Below, piece by piece: positions 1-11,129 of a DNA stretch of 64,000 bases. The DNA is from Achatina immaculata (taxonomy: Eukaryota; Mollusca; Gastropoda; Stylommatophora; Achatinidae): positions 50,895,738 to 50,959,737 of the forward strand of contig CM019702.1 of assembly GCA_009760885.1 (NCBI GenBank), written 5' to 3'. Position numbers and translations under genes: made by a program. The notes beneath the pieces were generated by a model, which saw only the letters and a list, made by a program, of their open reading frames with translations, was not told where the DNA came from and did not search any database. The stretch's first letter is position 1. The number at the start of each line of letters is the position of its first letter.

Positions 1-541
1 TGTCCTCTTTTTAATTTCCCTCATTGTATCTCCATTATTAGTTAGTAGTGATCCAAGATATTCAAAACTCTCCACTTCTTCCAGTTTTTCCTCACTGATG
101 CATATTTCATCTGCCTTATTTGTTTTGTCAGTTGTCATCAATTTAGTTTTCTTTGCATTAAGATAGAGGTTTTGCTCTTCGCTGTTCTTACTGACTGACA
201 TAATTAGTTTTTCCATTCCTTTTTGTGTTGTGGACAGTAATACTATGTCATCAGCATATCTAATCTCTGGTATTTCATAACCTCCAATTGTTATGGCATC
301 GTAATATTCTTTGTCTACATCTTCTCTAACATTCCTCATTATATTTTCAGTATACAAGTTAAATAAGTAGGGTGACAATATGCACCCCTGACGGATCCCT
401 TGCTTTATGTCAAACCAAGTTGTTGTTTCACCATTTTTTCTTACTGTTGCTTGTTGGTCTAGATACAGGATTGTTCTGGTATTTTTGAAAGATCAAAGCG
501 GATTGGTCTTGATCCCATAATTGTTTTTTTTATCTTTATCT
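1..541 (-). mobile_element. RTE-like non-LTR retrotransposon, reverse transcriptase fragment
   Basis: Reading the minus strand gives a clear reverse transcriptase palm. The block RQGCILSPYLFNLYTE lies near 395-350, the catalytic YADD motif (RYADDIVLLS) near 265-235, and the downstream block FEYLGSLLTNNGD near 80-40. The N-terminal part of the polymerase is missing: the endonuclease-to-RT linker (KIKIKKT...RFDL, about 541-485) jumps directly to a segment just before the RQGC block, so there is an internal deletion near 470-485. The piece runs off the left edge of the window. It belongs with the endonuclease fragment at 910-1390, from which it is separated by a nested insertion. It is a decayed mobile element, not a host gene. 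RTE-like is my best family guess. Confidence 0.85.
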
Positions 542-918
542 TCATGCCGAAAATACTCGGCCTCAAGTGGAATGATAACAATGCAGAGATAAAACAGATG
601 ACTGAACAACAACCAGTCTCATGGGTGATCAGGAAAAGGAGATGGACATATGTTGGTCACTTGATGAGAAGAAATGATCAGATAATCCCAAAACAAGCTA
701 TCAAGTGGAACACAACAGTCCGAAGAAAAAGGGGCAGACCGCGTGAAACTCTAAAGAGGACATTATTAAGAGAGGCCAAGTTAACAGGCATAAAATCCTT
801 TGATGAGGTTGAAAGACTCGCCGAAGACAGGAAAAATTGGCGAACTACTTTGCGAGCCCTATGTGACGTTTAACGGCACGGGAAGGATATAAGATATAAG
901 ATATATAAGATCTTCATG
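538..918. repeat. 9-bp target-site duplication around nested insertion
   Basis: The nonamer ATCTTCATG occurs at 538-546 and again at 910-918. It brackets a plus-strand retrotransposon fragment. An uninterrupted relative near 15960-16085 reads straight through the same linker, which supports an insertion here. The two copies fit a target-site duplication made by target-primed reverse transcription. Confidence 0.75.
547..909 (+). mobile_element. 5'-truncated non-LTR element (C-terminal domain and tail)
   Basis: The open frame from 544 to 873 ends in the typical C-terminal domain that follows the polymerase in APE-type non-LTR elements. It has W-YVGHLMRR near residue 38, KRGRPRETLKR near 62, and DRKNWRTTLRALCDV at the end. 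After the stop a short 3' UTR (GGCACGGGAAGG) leads into a tail of about (ATATAAG)n at 886-909. The element is 5'-truncated and inserted opposite to the surrounding minus-strand element. The ATG that opens this frame comes from the target-site duplication, so the frame is fortuitous. It is not expected to be a functional protein. Confidence 0.8.
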
Positions 919-1390
919 TCTGCTATTAATAACGCATGGTCCATGTCACAACCAGCAGGTGGTAATGTTTTTGCTGATGTTATACCTGATCTCCACCTTC
1001 TTTGCACTAAAATGTAATCTATTTGATTCCTGGTTTTCCAATCAGATGATGTCCATGTGTAAAGTCTTCTTGGATGTTGTTTAAAAAGTGTGTTAACGAT
1101 CATTAGCTCATTTTCCATCCAAAACGCCATTAGATTGTCACCTGCCCCATTCTATGTCCTATGCTAAATTTCCCTATAACATGTCCTTCATCTTCTGCTC
1201 TTTCTGTACCAATCTTTGCATTAAAATCACCCATTATTAATACAATATCATTTTTCCGTACCTGGTCTGTTGTCGTTTGCAGTGTGTTATAAAAGTCTTC
1301 TACTTCCTCTTCTTCTGCTGCTGATGTAGGTCCATATATCTGGATGATTGTTACATTTCTAGGTATGCCCTTAAGTCTGATTTAACTTTC
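910..1390 (-). mobile_element. RTE-like non-LTR retrotransposon, endonuclease fragment
   Basis: The minus strand encodes the second half of an apurinic-type (EEP) endonuclease. Visible motifs are VTIIQIYGPT near 1350, IMGDFNAKIG near 1230, RNQIDYILVQ near 1030 and a DHALL motif near 945. A frameshift near 1130-1140 breaks the frame just before NELMIVNT. The reading frame reaches LIADMKI and is then cut by the nested insertion at 909/910. It continues beyond the insertion as the linker at 541-485. Known role: the endonuclease nicks target DNA for reverse transcription. This copy is dead. Confidence 0.85.
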
Positions 1391-1431
1391 CATGTTGCTT
1401 TTGGGTTTCTTGGTATATTTACAGAAGATAG

Positions 1432-1905
1432 TTTACCATTGTAAAGTGACTGTACTAGTCAGTTAGTTTACCATTGTAAAGTGACTGTACTAGTCAGTTA
1501 GTTTACCATTGTAAAGTGACTGTACTAGTCAGTTAGTTTACCATTATAAATTGTCCCTTACTGAAACACATGTACTCAAAATACATACCAGGCTTTTATC
1601 AAATACATCCAAGCACATGGGGAAACAAATGTACTCAAAATACATACCAGGCTTTTTTCTAAAACATCTAAACACAGAGGAAAACACATGTACTCAAAAT
1701 ACGTAATAGCCTCACATGTAAAATATCCAACAAATACTGAAATAATTGTGCTCTAAATACATATCAGCCTTTTATCTAAAACATCAAAACACATAAGGAA
1801 ACATATGTACTCAAAATACCTAATAGCCTCTCATCTAAAACATCCAAACACATAAGGAAACATATATACTCAAAATACCTAATAGCCTTTTATCTAAAAC
1901 TTCCA
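1432..1905. repeat. Two short minisatellites (35 bp and about 60 bp units)
   Basis: From 1432 to 1545 a 35-bp unit containing TTTACCATTGTAAAGTGACT repeats about 3.3 times, almost without change. From 1560 to 1905 a degenerate unit of about 60 bp containing TGTACTCAAAATACATA repeats about six times. Confidence 0.8.
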
Positions 1906-2091
1906 AGCAGAAAAAAAATCTGCCCCGAAAACTCCAGGAAACATATTTCCAAGAATCTTTAATCTGCCCTAAAAAAAAGGACAAAGAGATTACTAAACCT
2001 GCTTTCTATTAGTTCCACAAATCTACAAAAATGTCCTTAAAAGGACAGAAGCAGGCACCAGTTTCTTATATTTTAAACCTAGAATTCAAAC

Positions 2092-2212
2092 ATCATGACC
2101 TGACATGACTTGACATGGCTTGACATGACCTGACATGACTTGACATGACCTGACATGACTTGACATGACTTGACATGACCTGACATGACTTGACATGACC
2201 TGACATGACTAG
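2092..2212. repeat. 10-bp minisatellite
   Basis: TGACATGACY/TGACATGACT decamers repeat about 12 times. The minus-strand frame of 61 residues over this stretch is only the translation of the array. Confidence 0.85.
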
Positions 2213-2261
2213 ACGAAAACCAAACACGTGTACTCAGGTATGAGAATTCATTCATTTCTCC

Positions 2262-2655
2262 CAAACTCTCTCTCTCTCTCTCTCTCTCTGTTTTTGTCTT
2301 TAAAAATCAAGCAGACTTTTATATTACATCTTTTCTAGAGAGCACTTCATAGACTTTTATATTACCTTTTTTTGTAGAGGGCACTTCATGGAGCTTTATA
2401 TTACTTTTTTTGTAGAGAGCACTTCACAGACTTTTATATTACCTTTTTTGTAGAGAGCACTTCATGGAGCTTTATATTACCTTTTTTGTAGAGAGCACTT
2501 CACAGACTTTTCTCTCAATGGCATATTCGACGTGAAGGTCACTGCGCTCAACACACGAACTACCAGTCTGTTCCTTACAAACAAGGGCATTCACTCTATC
2601 TTTACTACCGGTCTGTTCCTCACAAACAAGGGCATTCACTCTATCTTTACTAGAG
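2262..2655. repeat. (TC)n and two short tandem arrays
   Basis: A (TC)n run at 2262-2290 is followed by about five units of roughly 38 bp (GAGAGCACTTCATRGA core) to about 2512. A 45-bp unit is then duplicated at about 2560-2655 (ACAAACAAGGGCATTCACTC core). The small plus-strand frame over the latter is not convincing as a gene. Confidence 0.75.
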
Positions 2656-2862
2656 AGTTCAACATTTGTTTATGTCCCACATACTTTAATATTAGTCATG
2701 CAATAAATGTGTTAAATAAGTACAGCTATCTCATGACATCAGCAATAATTGTGTTATATTGTAACTATTAAAAGGTGTAAGTCCAATAAATAACTATTAT
2801 GTTTTGCGATTTAAGATTTACAATATGTATAGATTGTGCATATAAAAGTGATTGAGAGATAC

Positions 2863-3103
2863 CGAGAAGGCTTATATTGACCGGATCCTTGAAACCTTGC
2901 TTCAGAAAACAGATAATGTTTATCATGTTCGTGAGTATGCCAAACACACAGATAACTTGGCACAGGCCAAGATAGATAATCCAGTGACAGATAACTGTTA
3001 TACGAGGAGTTAAATTAAAGTAAGTTGTCTCCCGTGTATGAGCGACTTCAAGGGTCTGTGGCCAACCAAACGTGGTTGAGCGGTTGTCTGTCAACAAAAC
3101 CAT
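2863..3103 (-). CDS. Chemosensory-receptor-like GPCR, isolated exon 1
   Basis: This is a first coding exon of 241 nt (80 codons plus one base, phase 1), the same length and phase as exon 1 of gene A. It starts at an ATG at 3103. It encodes an extracellular N-terminus with possible N-glycosylation sequons NRS (residue 7) and NLT (residue 30). TM1 (about residues 35-66) carries GILTNMINI, and it ends in the family signature KQGFKDPVNISLLG. The exon ends at 2863, followed by GTATCT as splice donor. No matching exon 2 or 3 lies between here and the left window edge, so the gene either continues beyond the window or is an orphan exon left by rearrangement. The receptor family is a confident recognition. 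Chemosensory function is inferred from relatives. Confidence 0.72.
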
Positions 3104-3474
3104 GGTTAGATCTCTGGAAATCAGAGTGAGTACGTTTCTGATTCTTTCACACAGGTAGGTAGGCTTTACTGTGAACTTCAGACAGGTAAGACAGGTGAGA
3201 CAGGTGAGTCATGATCTGCTGAAGATATAGAATAATATTGTTTAAATGATATGATGTCAAACATAAAGATCTGTCAAGAAAGTCGCTGTAGATTATATCT
3301 TGCTAAAGTAATCAAGGATTAAAACCTACTACAGTAATCAATGGTTATAACACGTACTGTAATCATGGGTTATAACTTGCTACAGAGGTAATAAGTATTG
3401 ATAAAAGCGAAGTAGATGGTGACACTTTTATTTGAGATAATTTAGTCTTGACGTTCAAAGATAAACATGGACTG
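3104..3474. other. No gene seen
   Basis: AT-rich sequence upstream of the isolated receptor exon. It has short local repeats (AGACAGGTGAGACAGG at about 3180-3205; a TAATCA/GGTTATAAC motif at 3300-3390). No promoter motif could be supported. Confidence 0.5.
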
Positions 3475-4645
3475 ATAATATCGTTAGTTCTAACATAGAC
3501 TGTTAACATCGTCAGTTCTAACATAGACTGTTAACATCATCAGTTCTAACATAGACTGTTAACTTTGTCAGTTCCAACATAGACAGTTAATATTGTCAGT
3601 TCTAACATAGATTGTTACCATCTTCAGTTCTAACTTAGACTGTTAACATCGTTAGTTCTAACATAGACTGCTAACATTGTCAGTTCTAATATAGACTGCT
3701 AACATTGTCAGTTCTAACATAGACTGTTAATATCGTCAGTTCTAACATAAACTGTTAATCGTTAGTTCTAGCATAGACTGTTAATATCGTCAGTTCTAAT
3801 GTAGACTGTTAACATTGTCAGTTATAACATAGACTGTTAACATTGTTAGTTCTAACATAGACTGTTAACATAGTCAGTTCAACACAGACTGTTAACATCG
3901 TCAGTTCTAGCATAGACTGTTAATATCGTCAGTTCTAATGTAGACTGTTAACATTATCAGTTCTAACATAGACTGTTAAAATTGTTAGTTCTAACATAGA
4001 CTGTTAAGTTGTCAGTTCCAACATAGACTGTTAACATTGTCAGTTCTAACATAGATTGTTACCATCTTCAATTCTAACTTAGACTGTTAACATCGTCAGT
4101 TCAAGCAGAAACTGTTAATATCGTGTGTTCTAGCATAGACTGTTAATATCGTCAGTTCTAACATAGACTGTTAACATTGTCACTTCTAACATAGACTGTT
4201 AACATTGTCAGTTCTAACACAGACTGTTAGTATCGTCAGTTCTAGCATAGACGGATAACATTGTCAGTTCTAGCATAGACTGTTAATATCGTCAATTCTA
4301 ACATAGACTGTTAACATCGTCATTTCTAACATAGACTGTTAACATCGTCAGTTCTAACATAGAATATTAACATTGTCAGTTCTAACATAGACTGCTAACA
4401 TTGTCAGTTCTAATATAGACTCTTAATATTTTCAGTTCCAACATAGACTGTTAGCATCGTCAGTTCTAACATAGACTGTTAACATCGTCAGTTCTAGCAT
4501 AGACTGTTAATATTGTCTGTTCTAACATAGACTGTTAATATTATCGGTTCTAACATAGACTATTAACATCGTCTGTTCTAACATAGACTGTTAACATCAT
4601 CCGTTCTAACATAGACTGTAAACATCGTCTGTTCTAATTAGCTTT
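3475..4645. repeat. 28-bp minisatellite, about 40 units
   Basis: Units built on GTTCTAACATAGACTGTTAA with a variable TC/GTC spacer run almost without interruption. Sequence variants are mixed through the array. No open frame is maintained. Confidence 0.95.
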
Positions 4646-5554
4646 TGTCACTTCAGTTTCTGGCTTCTGATATTACAGGTCATCCTTGTCATGTAATTCG
4701 CCACAATCTAGTCTTCGTCCTATCATGTAATAGGCCACAGTCTGTCTAATTACACCAAGGATATTTTATGTCAAAGTATCATTAGTTGTAAACTGTTACT
4801 GTATTGTCAATATCTGCACGAAGTATCGGCGCTTAGTATCAAAATGTGAGACCTGGTACAATGTACCATGGCCTTGTAAGTAACGATTATTTATTATTAT
4901 TATTATTATTAATGAATGCTATTATGAACATATATCTAAAGAAAATAGTAACACCGAATAGTGACAGAGAAAAATGGAAAGGAAAGGAAGAGAAAGATAT
5001 AAAACGTCCATGACACTGGAACAAGACGCGGACAAAAGTAAACAGTGGAAACAGTGAATAGAAAAAGGCGACAATCAGTGGATCTGAGATATAGGTTATA
5101 CAAAGGTAGGATGCCCGAAAGTAGGATGGTCCAGTGATAACAAAGCGGTGACTAGACGTTGACATGTGTAAACAAAATAGAAAAGACGATTAGAAAAGGC
5201 AGACACAATGAAAAAGCCAGGACACATTAAACCTCCGACATGAAAGAACAAGATAATGTCTTAGGTAAATAACAATTGTATAGACGGAGTTGACACTTTG
5301 ACACCTATTAGAGTTATGAAGCTAATGCACACGGTTTTTTAAATAAAAGTGTGACCAACTCGGCCAGCTGAGCAATTAAATATTTAGAGGCGTGGCCTAT
5401 TGGACAATTGACTTACGAGAGATAAGTCACATGGCAGTTTGAATAACAGGCAATCAGAACGCTCATGGAAACCAGTGGACATTTGAAGGTTGGAGCCAAA
5501 ATACTTATTGGTTAATCCATCAAGCTGGACTTGAAGATAAAAAGGCGAGCAGAG
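4646..5554. other. Unique sequence with (ATT)n; no gene seen
   Basis: Contains (ATT)n at 4888-4915. The region 5340-5520 has sequence that could belong to a retroelement flank, but no diagnostic motif. The 92-residue minus frame has no recognisable domain and is low complexity. Confidence 0.5.
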
Positions 5555-5885
5555 AGACAGGAGAAAACCAAGAAGTACAGAAGTACAGGAGGGGAGACAG
5601 AGGAGGGAGCGCGAGGAGGGAGCGCGAGGAGGAAGAAGTACGGAAGTACAGGAGGGGAGACAGAGGAGGGAGCGCGAGGAGGAAGAAGTACGGAAGTAGC
5701 GGAGAGAGGAAACTAGGGAGGGAGCGCGAGGAGGAAGAAGTACGGAAGTAGAAGAGGGAGGAGACTGGGGATGTGGCGCAAAGACGAAGAAGTACGGAAG
5801 TAGCGGAGAGAGGAAACTAGGGAGGGAGCGCGAGGAGGAAGAAGTACGGAAGTAGAGGAGAGAGGAGACAGAGAAGGGGGATCGC
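5555..5885. repeat. Purine-rich minisatellite (about 40-60 bp units)
   Basis: Units share GAGGAAGAAGTACGGAAGTA and GGGAGGGAGCGCGAGGAG, repeated about six times. Open frames on both strands over this stretch follow from the lack of stop codons in the unit. Confidence 0.9.
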
Positions 5886-5904
5886 CAGAACACCGTCGGT
5901 CCGG

Positions 5905-6235
5905 CAAGTAGTGACTGACCAGAACTACAAGAAGGATGGTCACTGCACGTGGACAGTCAAGAGTGAAGAAAGAAGGACTGACCAGAACTACAAGAAGGAT
6001 GGTCAGTGCACGTGGACAGTCAAGAGTGAGGAAAGAAGGACTGACCAGAACTACAAGAAGGATGGTCAGTCCACGTGGACAGTCAAGAGTGAAGAAAGAA
6101 GGACTGACCAGAACTACAAGAAGGATGGTCACTGCACGTGGACAGTCAAGAGTGAGGAAAGAAGGACTAACCAGAACTACAAGAAGGATGGTCGGTCCAC
6201 GTGGACAGTCAAGAGTGAAGAAAGAAGGTCCGATC
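5905..6235 (+). repeat. 63-bp tandem repeat, five units, open in several frames
   Basis: A 63-bp unit (21 codons) containing GACCAGAACTACAAGAAGGA repeats about five times with few changes. Because 63 is a multiple of three, long frames stay open in more than one reading frame, with units such as TDQNYKKDG. The simultaneous openness of overlapping frames argues for repeat arithmetic rather than coding. Confidence 0.9.
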
Positions 6236-7019
6236 AGAACAGCCGAGAAGCCATAAGATGAGAGACAAGAACAGAAGTCCAGAGAAGAGGCAAGCAGACT
6301 TTGCTCGTTAGTACTCTGCGATTGAGAGACGGCAGAGGAAGACCGTCAGAAGAAATCAGGAGACAGACAAGAGAAGAAAGAGGACGAGACGATATAAAAT
6401 CAGAAGTTGTGTTAGACGGAAGATGGTTTTCAAGTGATTCAAATGATTAAGAAATGACACTTTTGAAACTTTGAGTACAGTGATTTTAGACAAGAAACTA
6501 GTTGACCACGTGGTGCAGATGTGATATAATACTGAGATAGGAAATGTTCTCCTATCAAGTGTAGAATATTGTGAAATTGAGAAAGTGAGAAATGCTATAT
6601 GTAGAATATGATAGAGTTCGATATTTTGAACAAATGATTAAGTGATTCAGTGCATGTGATGCTGTCAACAAATACATTTCGAATTTATTTGTCAGAATTA
6701 AATAATGCAGTGGAGATTTCATCGGACTTGATTTAGTTAAGTAGTAACATTTGTGAAATCTCGATGTGTTATGATAAAGAACACTTCTACTATCAGTCAT
6801 TAAAAGAGAAATACACAATCTAAAATGTTATAACAACAGTAAACTTATTTCTGGCAACTCGTGGACTATGAAGTGCGCATGTCAGTACAGATGTGTGTAA
6901 GATGTATGTGACATAGGCTGAGTAATGTTTGTACTTGTACACACAAAGACGGAAATATTTTCTGTTGATTTAGTTCAAGGGCAGGTTACTTACATCCAGT
7001 TATCTGAGGAAATAAAATT
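6236..7019. other. Unique sequence; no gene seen
   Basis: AT-rich, with small unrelated frames and no splice-bounded exon or transposase motif that I can recognise. Confidence 0.5.
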
Positions 7020-7575
7020 TGTTCCAGTACCTCCCAGATCCACGTGCTCTCCTCTTTTAAGATCTATTTTACAGTTCCTGCCAGGTCCACGTACTCTCCT
7101 CTTTTAAGATCTTTGTTCTATCATCTCCCAGGTCCACGTGCTCTCCTCTTTTAAGATCTATTTTCCAGTTCCTGCCAGGTCCACGTACTCTCCTCTTTTA
7201 AGATCTATTTTACAGTTCCTGCCAGGTCCACGTACTCTCCTCTTTTAAGATCTATTTTACAGTTCCTGCCAGGTCCACGTACTCTCCTCTTTTAAGATCT
7301 ATTTTACAGTTCCTGCCAGGTCCACGTACTCTCCTCTTTTAAGATCTTTGTTCTATCATCTCCCAGGTCCACGTACTCTCCTCTTTTAAGATCTTTGTTT
7401 TATCATCTCCCAGGTCCACGTGCTCTCCTCTTTTAAGATCTTTGTTCTATCATCTCCCAGGTCCACGTGCTCTCCTCTTTTAAGATCTTTGTTCTATCAT
7501 CTCCCAGGTCCACGTGCTCTCCTATTTATCTATTTTCCAGTTCCTGCCAGGTCCACGTGCTCTCCTTTTTTAACA
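7020..7575. repeat. 47-bp minisatellite, about 11 units
   Basis: The unit contains CAGGTCCACGTACTCTCCTC followed by TTTTAAGATCT. Two unit types alternate: one with ATTTTACAGTTCCTGC and one with TTGTTCTATCATCTC. Confidence 0.92.
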
Positions 7576-7669
7576 TGACCTTCATACCAATCCAGGAGAA
7601 GGCGTCAGAGATGGTAAATTCTGAATCCAGAACGCTGAACAAGCAGAAGGTGTTCAGTTTTAGTCTACA

Positions 7670-8180
7670 AACATAGCACTAAAACAAAGCACTAAAAACA
7701 AAACACTAAAACAAAGCACTAAAAACAAAACACTAAAAACATGGCATTAGAAACATAACATTAAAACAAGGAACTAAAAACAAAACACTAAAAACATGGC
7801 ACTAGAAACATAACACTAAAACAAAGCACTAAAATCAAAACACTAAAAACATGGCACTAGAAAGATAGCACTAAAACAAAGCACTAAAAACAAAACACTA
7901 AAAACATGGCACTAGAAACATAACACTAAAACAAAGCACTAAAAACAAAACACTAAAAACATGGCACTAGAAACATAACATTAAAACAAGGAACTAAAAA
8001 CAAAACACTAAAAACATGGCACTAGAAACATAACACTAAAACAAAGCACTAAAATCAAAACACTAAAAACATGGCACTAGAAAGATAGCACTAAAACAAA
8101 GCACTAAAAACAAAACACTAAAAACATGGCACTAGAAACATAACACTAAAACAAAACACTAAAAACAAAACACTAAAAAC
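7670..8180. repeat. A-rich minisatellite with higher-order structure
   Basis: Short modules (ACACTAAAACAAAGCACTAA, ACATGGCACTAGAAACATAA) repeat. A block of about 215 bp recurs with the same order of variants (7755-7965 and 7970-8180), so a small higher-order repeat is present. Confidence 0.88.
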
Positions 8181-8410
8181 ATGTAGTTCTTTGTTAGACT
8201 GAGTTAGAATGTAGTTCTTTGTTAGACTGAGTTAGAATGTAGTTCTTTGTTAGACTGAGTTAGAATGTAGTTCTTTGTTAGACTGAGTTAGAATGTAGTT
8301 CTTTGTTAGACTGAGTTAGAATGTAGTTCTTTGTTAGACTGAGTTAGAATGTAGTTCTTTGTTAGACTGAGTTAGAATGTAGTTCTTTGTTAGACTGAGT
8401 TAGAATGTAA
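8181..8410. repeat. 28-bp minisatellite, eight near-identical units
   Basis: A 28-bp unit with TTCTTTGTTAGACTGAGTTA repeats eight times with essentially no divergence, then decays at 8400-8440. The homogeneity suggests recent expansion. Confidence 0.95.
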
Positions 8411-8689
8411 TTGTTGTTGTCAGACTGAGTTTGATTGTAGTTTTGTGTGATATGTGACATTGCTTATCTGCGTGTCCTTTCTAGGGCACAGATATAGCAG
8501 AAAGTAGGTTTGGTATTATGTATTTCTAGACGTTTGTCCTTGTCAAAACAAGATGAATTCTTGTCACGGATGTCCGTTGTATGGATCTTCTAGTCTCGTC
8601 CAAGTTAGTATGTGATGTATATGTGCTCAGTCAGGTTGTCCTTTCCTATGCCGACGTCACTCTCCGGAATAATTTTTGTAACTTTTGTT

Positions 8690-9820
8690 ATGTCTATCCC
8701 ATGATGTTATGTCTATCCCCTGATGTTATGTATATCCCTTGATGTTATGTCTATCCCCTCATGTATGTCTATCCCCTCATGTTATGTCTATCCCCTCATG
8801 TTATGTCTATCCACTCATATTATGTATATCCCTTGATATTATGTCTATCCCTTGATGTTATGTCTATCCCTTGATGTTATGTCTATCCCCTCATATTATG
8901 TCTATCCCCTCATATTATGTCTATCCCTTGATGTTATGTCTATCCCCTCATGTTATGTCTATCCACTCATATTATGTATATCCCTTGATATTATGTCTAT
9001 CCCTTGATGTTATGTCTATCCCTTGATGTTATGTCTATCCCCTCATATTATGTCTATCCCCTCATATTATGTCTATCCCTTGATGTTATGTCTATCTCTT
9101 GATGTTATGTCTATCCCCTCATATTATGTCTATCCCTTGATGTTATGTCTATCCCCTCATGTTATGTCTATCCCTTGATGTTATGTCTATCCCCTCATGT
9201 TATGTCTATCCCCTCATGTTATGTCTATCCCCTCATGTTATGTCTATCCCCTCATGTTATGTCTATCCCCTCATGTTATGTCTATCCCTTGATGTTATGT
9301 CTATCCCTTGATGTTATGTCTATCTCTTGATGTTATGTCTATCCCATCATGTTATGTCTATCCCTTGATGTTATGTCTATCCCTTGATGTTATGTCTATC
9401 CCTTGATGTTATGTCTATCCCCTCATGTTATGTCTATCCCTTGATGTTATGTCTATCCCCTCATGTTATGTCTATCCCTTGATGTTATGTCTATCCCCTG
9501 ATGTTATGTCTATCTCTTGATGTTATGTCTATCCCCTCATGTTATGTCTATCCCTTGATGTTATGTCTATCCCCTCATGTTATGTCTATCCCTTGATGTT
9601 ATGTCTATCCCCTCATGTTATGTCTATCCCCTCATGTTATGTCTATCTCCTCATGTTATGTCTATCCCTTGATGTTATGTCTATCCCCTCATGTTATGTC
9701 TATCCCCTCATGTTATGTCTATCCCTTGATGTTATGTCTATCCCTTGATGTTATGTCTATCCCCTCATGTTATGTCTATCCCCTTATATTATGTCTATCC
9801 CCTCATGTTATGTCTATCCT
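8690..9820. repeat. 19-bp minisatellite, nearly 60 units
   Basis: The unit TTATGTCTATCCCCTCATG or TTATGTCTATCCCTTGATG alternates between two main variants. The array runs directly into a retrotransposon C-terminal fragment at 9820, and the last unit merges with that fragment's ATCCTTTGATGAGG. All plus-strand frames here are array translation. Confidence 0.95.
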
Positions 9821-9950
9821 TTGATGAGGTTGAAAAGCTCGCCGGAAAGACGAAATCTTAGAAAGCTACCATGCGAGTTCTATGTGACGTTTAGCGGCAC
9901 GGGAAGGATGTAAGATGATGTAAGATGATGTAAGATGATGTAAGAAAATG
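9818..9950 (+). mobile_element. RTE-like element, 3' terminal fragment
   Basis: CTTTGATGAGGTTGAAAAGC followed by a decayed frame ending RVLCDV, then GGCACGGGAAGG and a tail of (ATGTAAGATG)n. This matches the last 30 codons and tail of the insertion at 547-909, so it is the same family. Confidence 0.8.
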
Positions 9951-10174
9951 TTATGTTTGATTTCATGTCAGTTTCATTGCCCGTTCCCCATTATCGTAGT
10001 TGGTTCGCTTTACAAATATTTCATATGGGATGGCATTGTTGACTCGGTTGCTGTTTGGATCAATGTTATTTGTTGCAGTTATTGTTATGGGTTGAGTAAC
10101 ATATTCTTAAGTGGTCGTACTCCGTGACGTGCTGTTGTTTTAGTTGTCTACGTTAGTACTTCACCTGGGTTACT

Positions 10175-10380
10175 GTTCTGTTATAGTGTGTATAAAGTTA
10201 TGTTACAGTGTATATAAAGTTATGTTATAATGTGTATACCGTTCTGTTATAGTGTATAAAGTTATATTATAGCGTGTATAACGTTCTGTTATAGTGTGTA
10301 TAAAGTTCTGTTACAGTGTGTATAACTTTCTATTATAGTGTGTATAAAGTTCTGTTATAGTATGTATAACGTTGTAACGT
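10175..10380. repeat. Degenerate minisatellite (about 30 bp)
   Basis: GTTCTGTTATAGTGTGTATA-type units repeat six to seven times with much variation. The preceding 9951-10174 shows nothing recognisable. Confidence 0.7.
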
Positions 10381-11125
10381 TTTCAGAGTCGATATAGCTC
10401 TCACCTGTGTTCTGTTGAAAGATTTTGTGTTGATTTAATTAGTGTTGATGTCCTAGGCACGATAAGTTAACACTTTGGTTGTATTGAGTTTATCTGTACA
10501 GATAAACGCATACACGACCACATAGAATTACAGAAAAGATGCCTAAGATTGCTGCCATGACATGTTTCGGTTGTAGCAGGTGCCCGAGACAGGCACTATC
10601 TGCCCTGTTATAAAGCTTGAAAACAAATACACACATCCACAGAGAAATAAAATGACAAGGTACCTGGGAAAAATATAGGTAAACTTACCTGTAGCAGGAG
10701 CCAGTCTTCAAATAAATTATAGTAGACCAAACTTACATGTTATAATTTTTATAAACCGTACCAAATACACTCATTTGGAGACATTATGGAAATGTGAGGC
10801 AAAATAAAACATTCCATACGAGTCAAGCAATGCAGAAGAGGCAATTATGTAATATATGTCCATGCTTGAGTTTTAATATTTATATTCTTCCACGAAGATG
10901 TCAGACTTTGGAGTAAGACACTACATGTCTATGAGTCATACCAAACTATTGTATTGTTACATAATTCAGTCATTATATTTTCGGGAAATATCAGACAAGA
11001 TTATAGACGCTGAGAGTAAAGTAAAAGAAAATAGAAAATGAAATGCCACTTTGATACACATACATCAGAAAGTGTTAACTGTACCAGAACACTAATTTTG
11101 ACAAAAAGCGAAGAAACATGAGAAG
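10381..11125. other. Unique sequence; no gene seen
   Basis: AT-rich sequence with no long frame and no recognisable transposon motif. Confidence 0.5.
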
Positions 11126-11129
11126 AAAT

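Noticed and set aside
5911..6261. 116-residue TDQNYKKDG repeat protein
   Set aside because: Two overlapping plus frames are equally open over the same 63-bp array. No recognisable start or neighbours.
5340..6900. Possible LTR or retroviral flank
   Set aside because: No paired terminal repeats, primer-binding site or gag/pol motif could be found.
8181..8410. Regular repeats that might be read as a CRISPR array
   Set aside because: Units are directly contiguous without unique spacers, and the window is eukaryotic. The same applies to all other arrays here.
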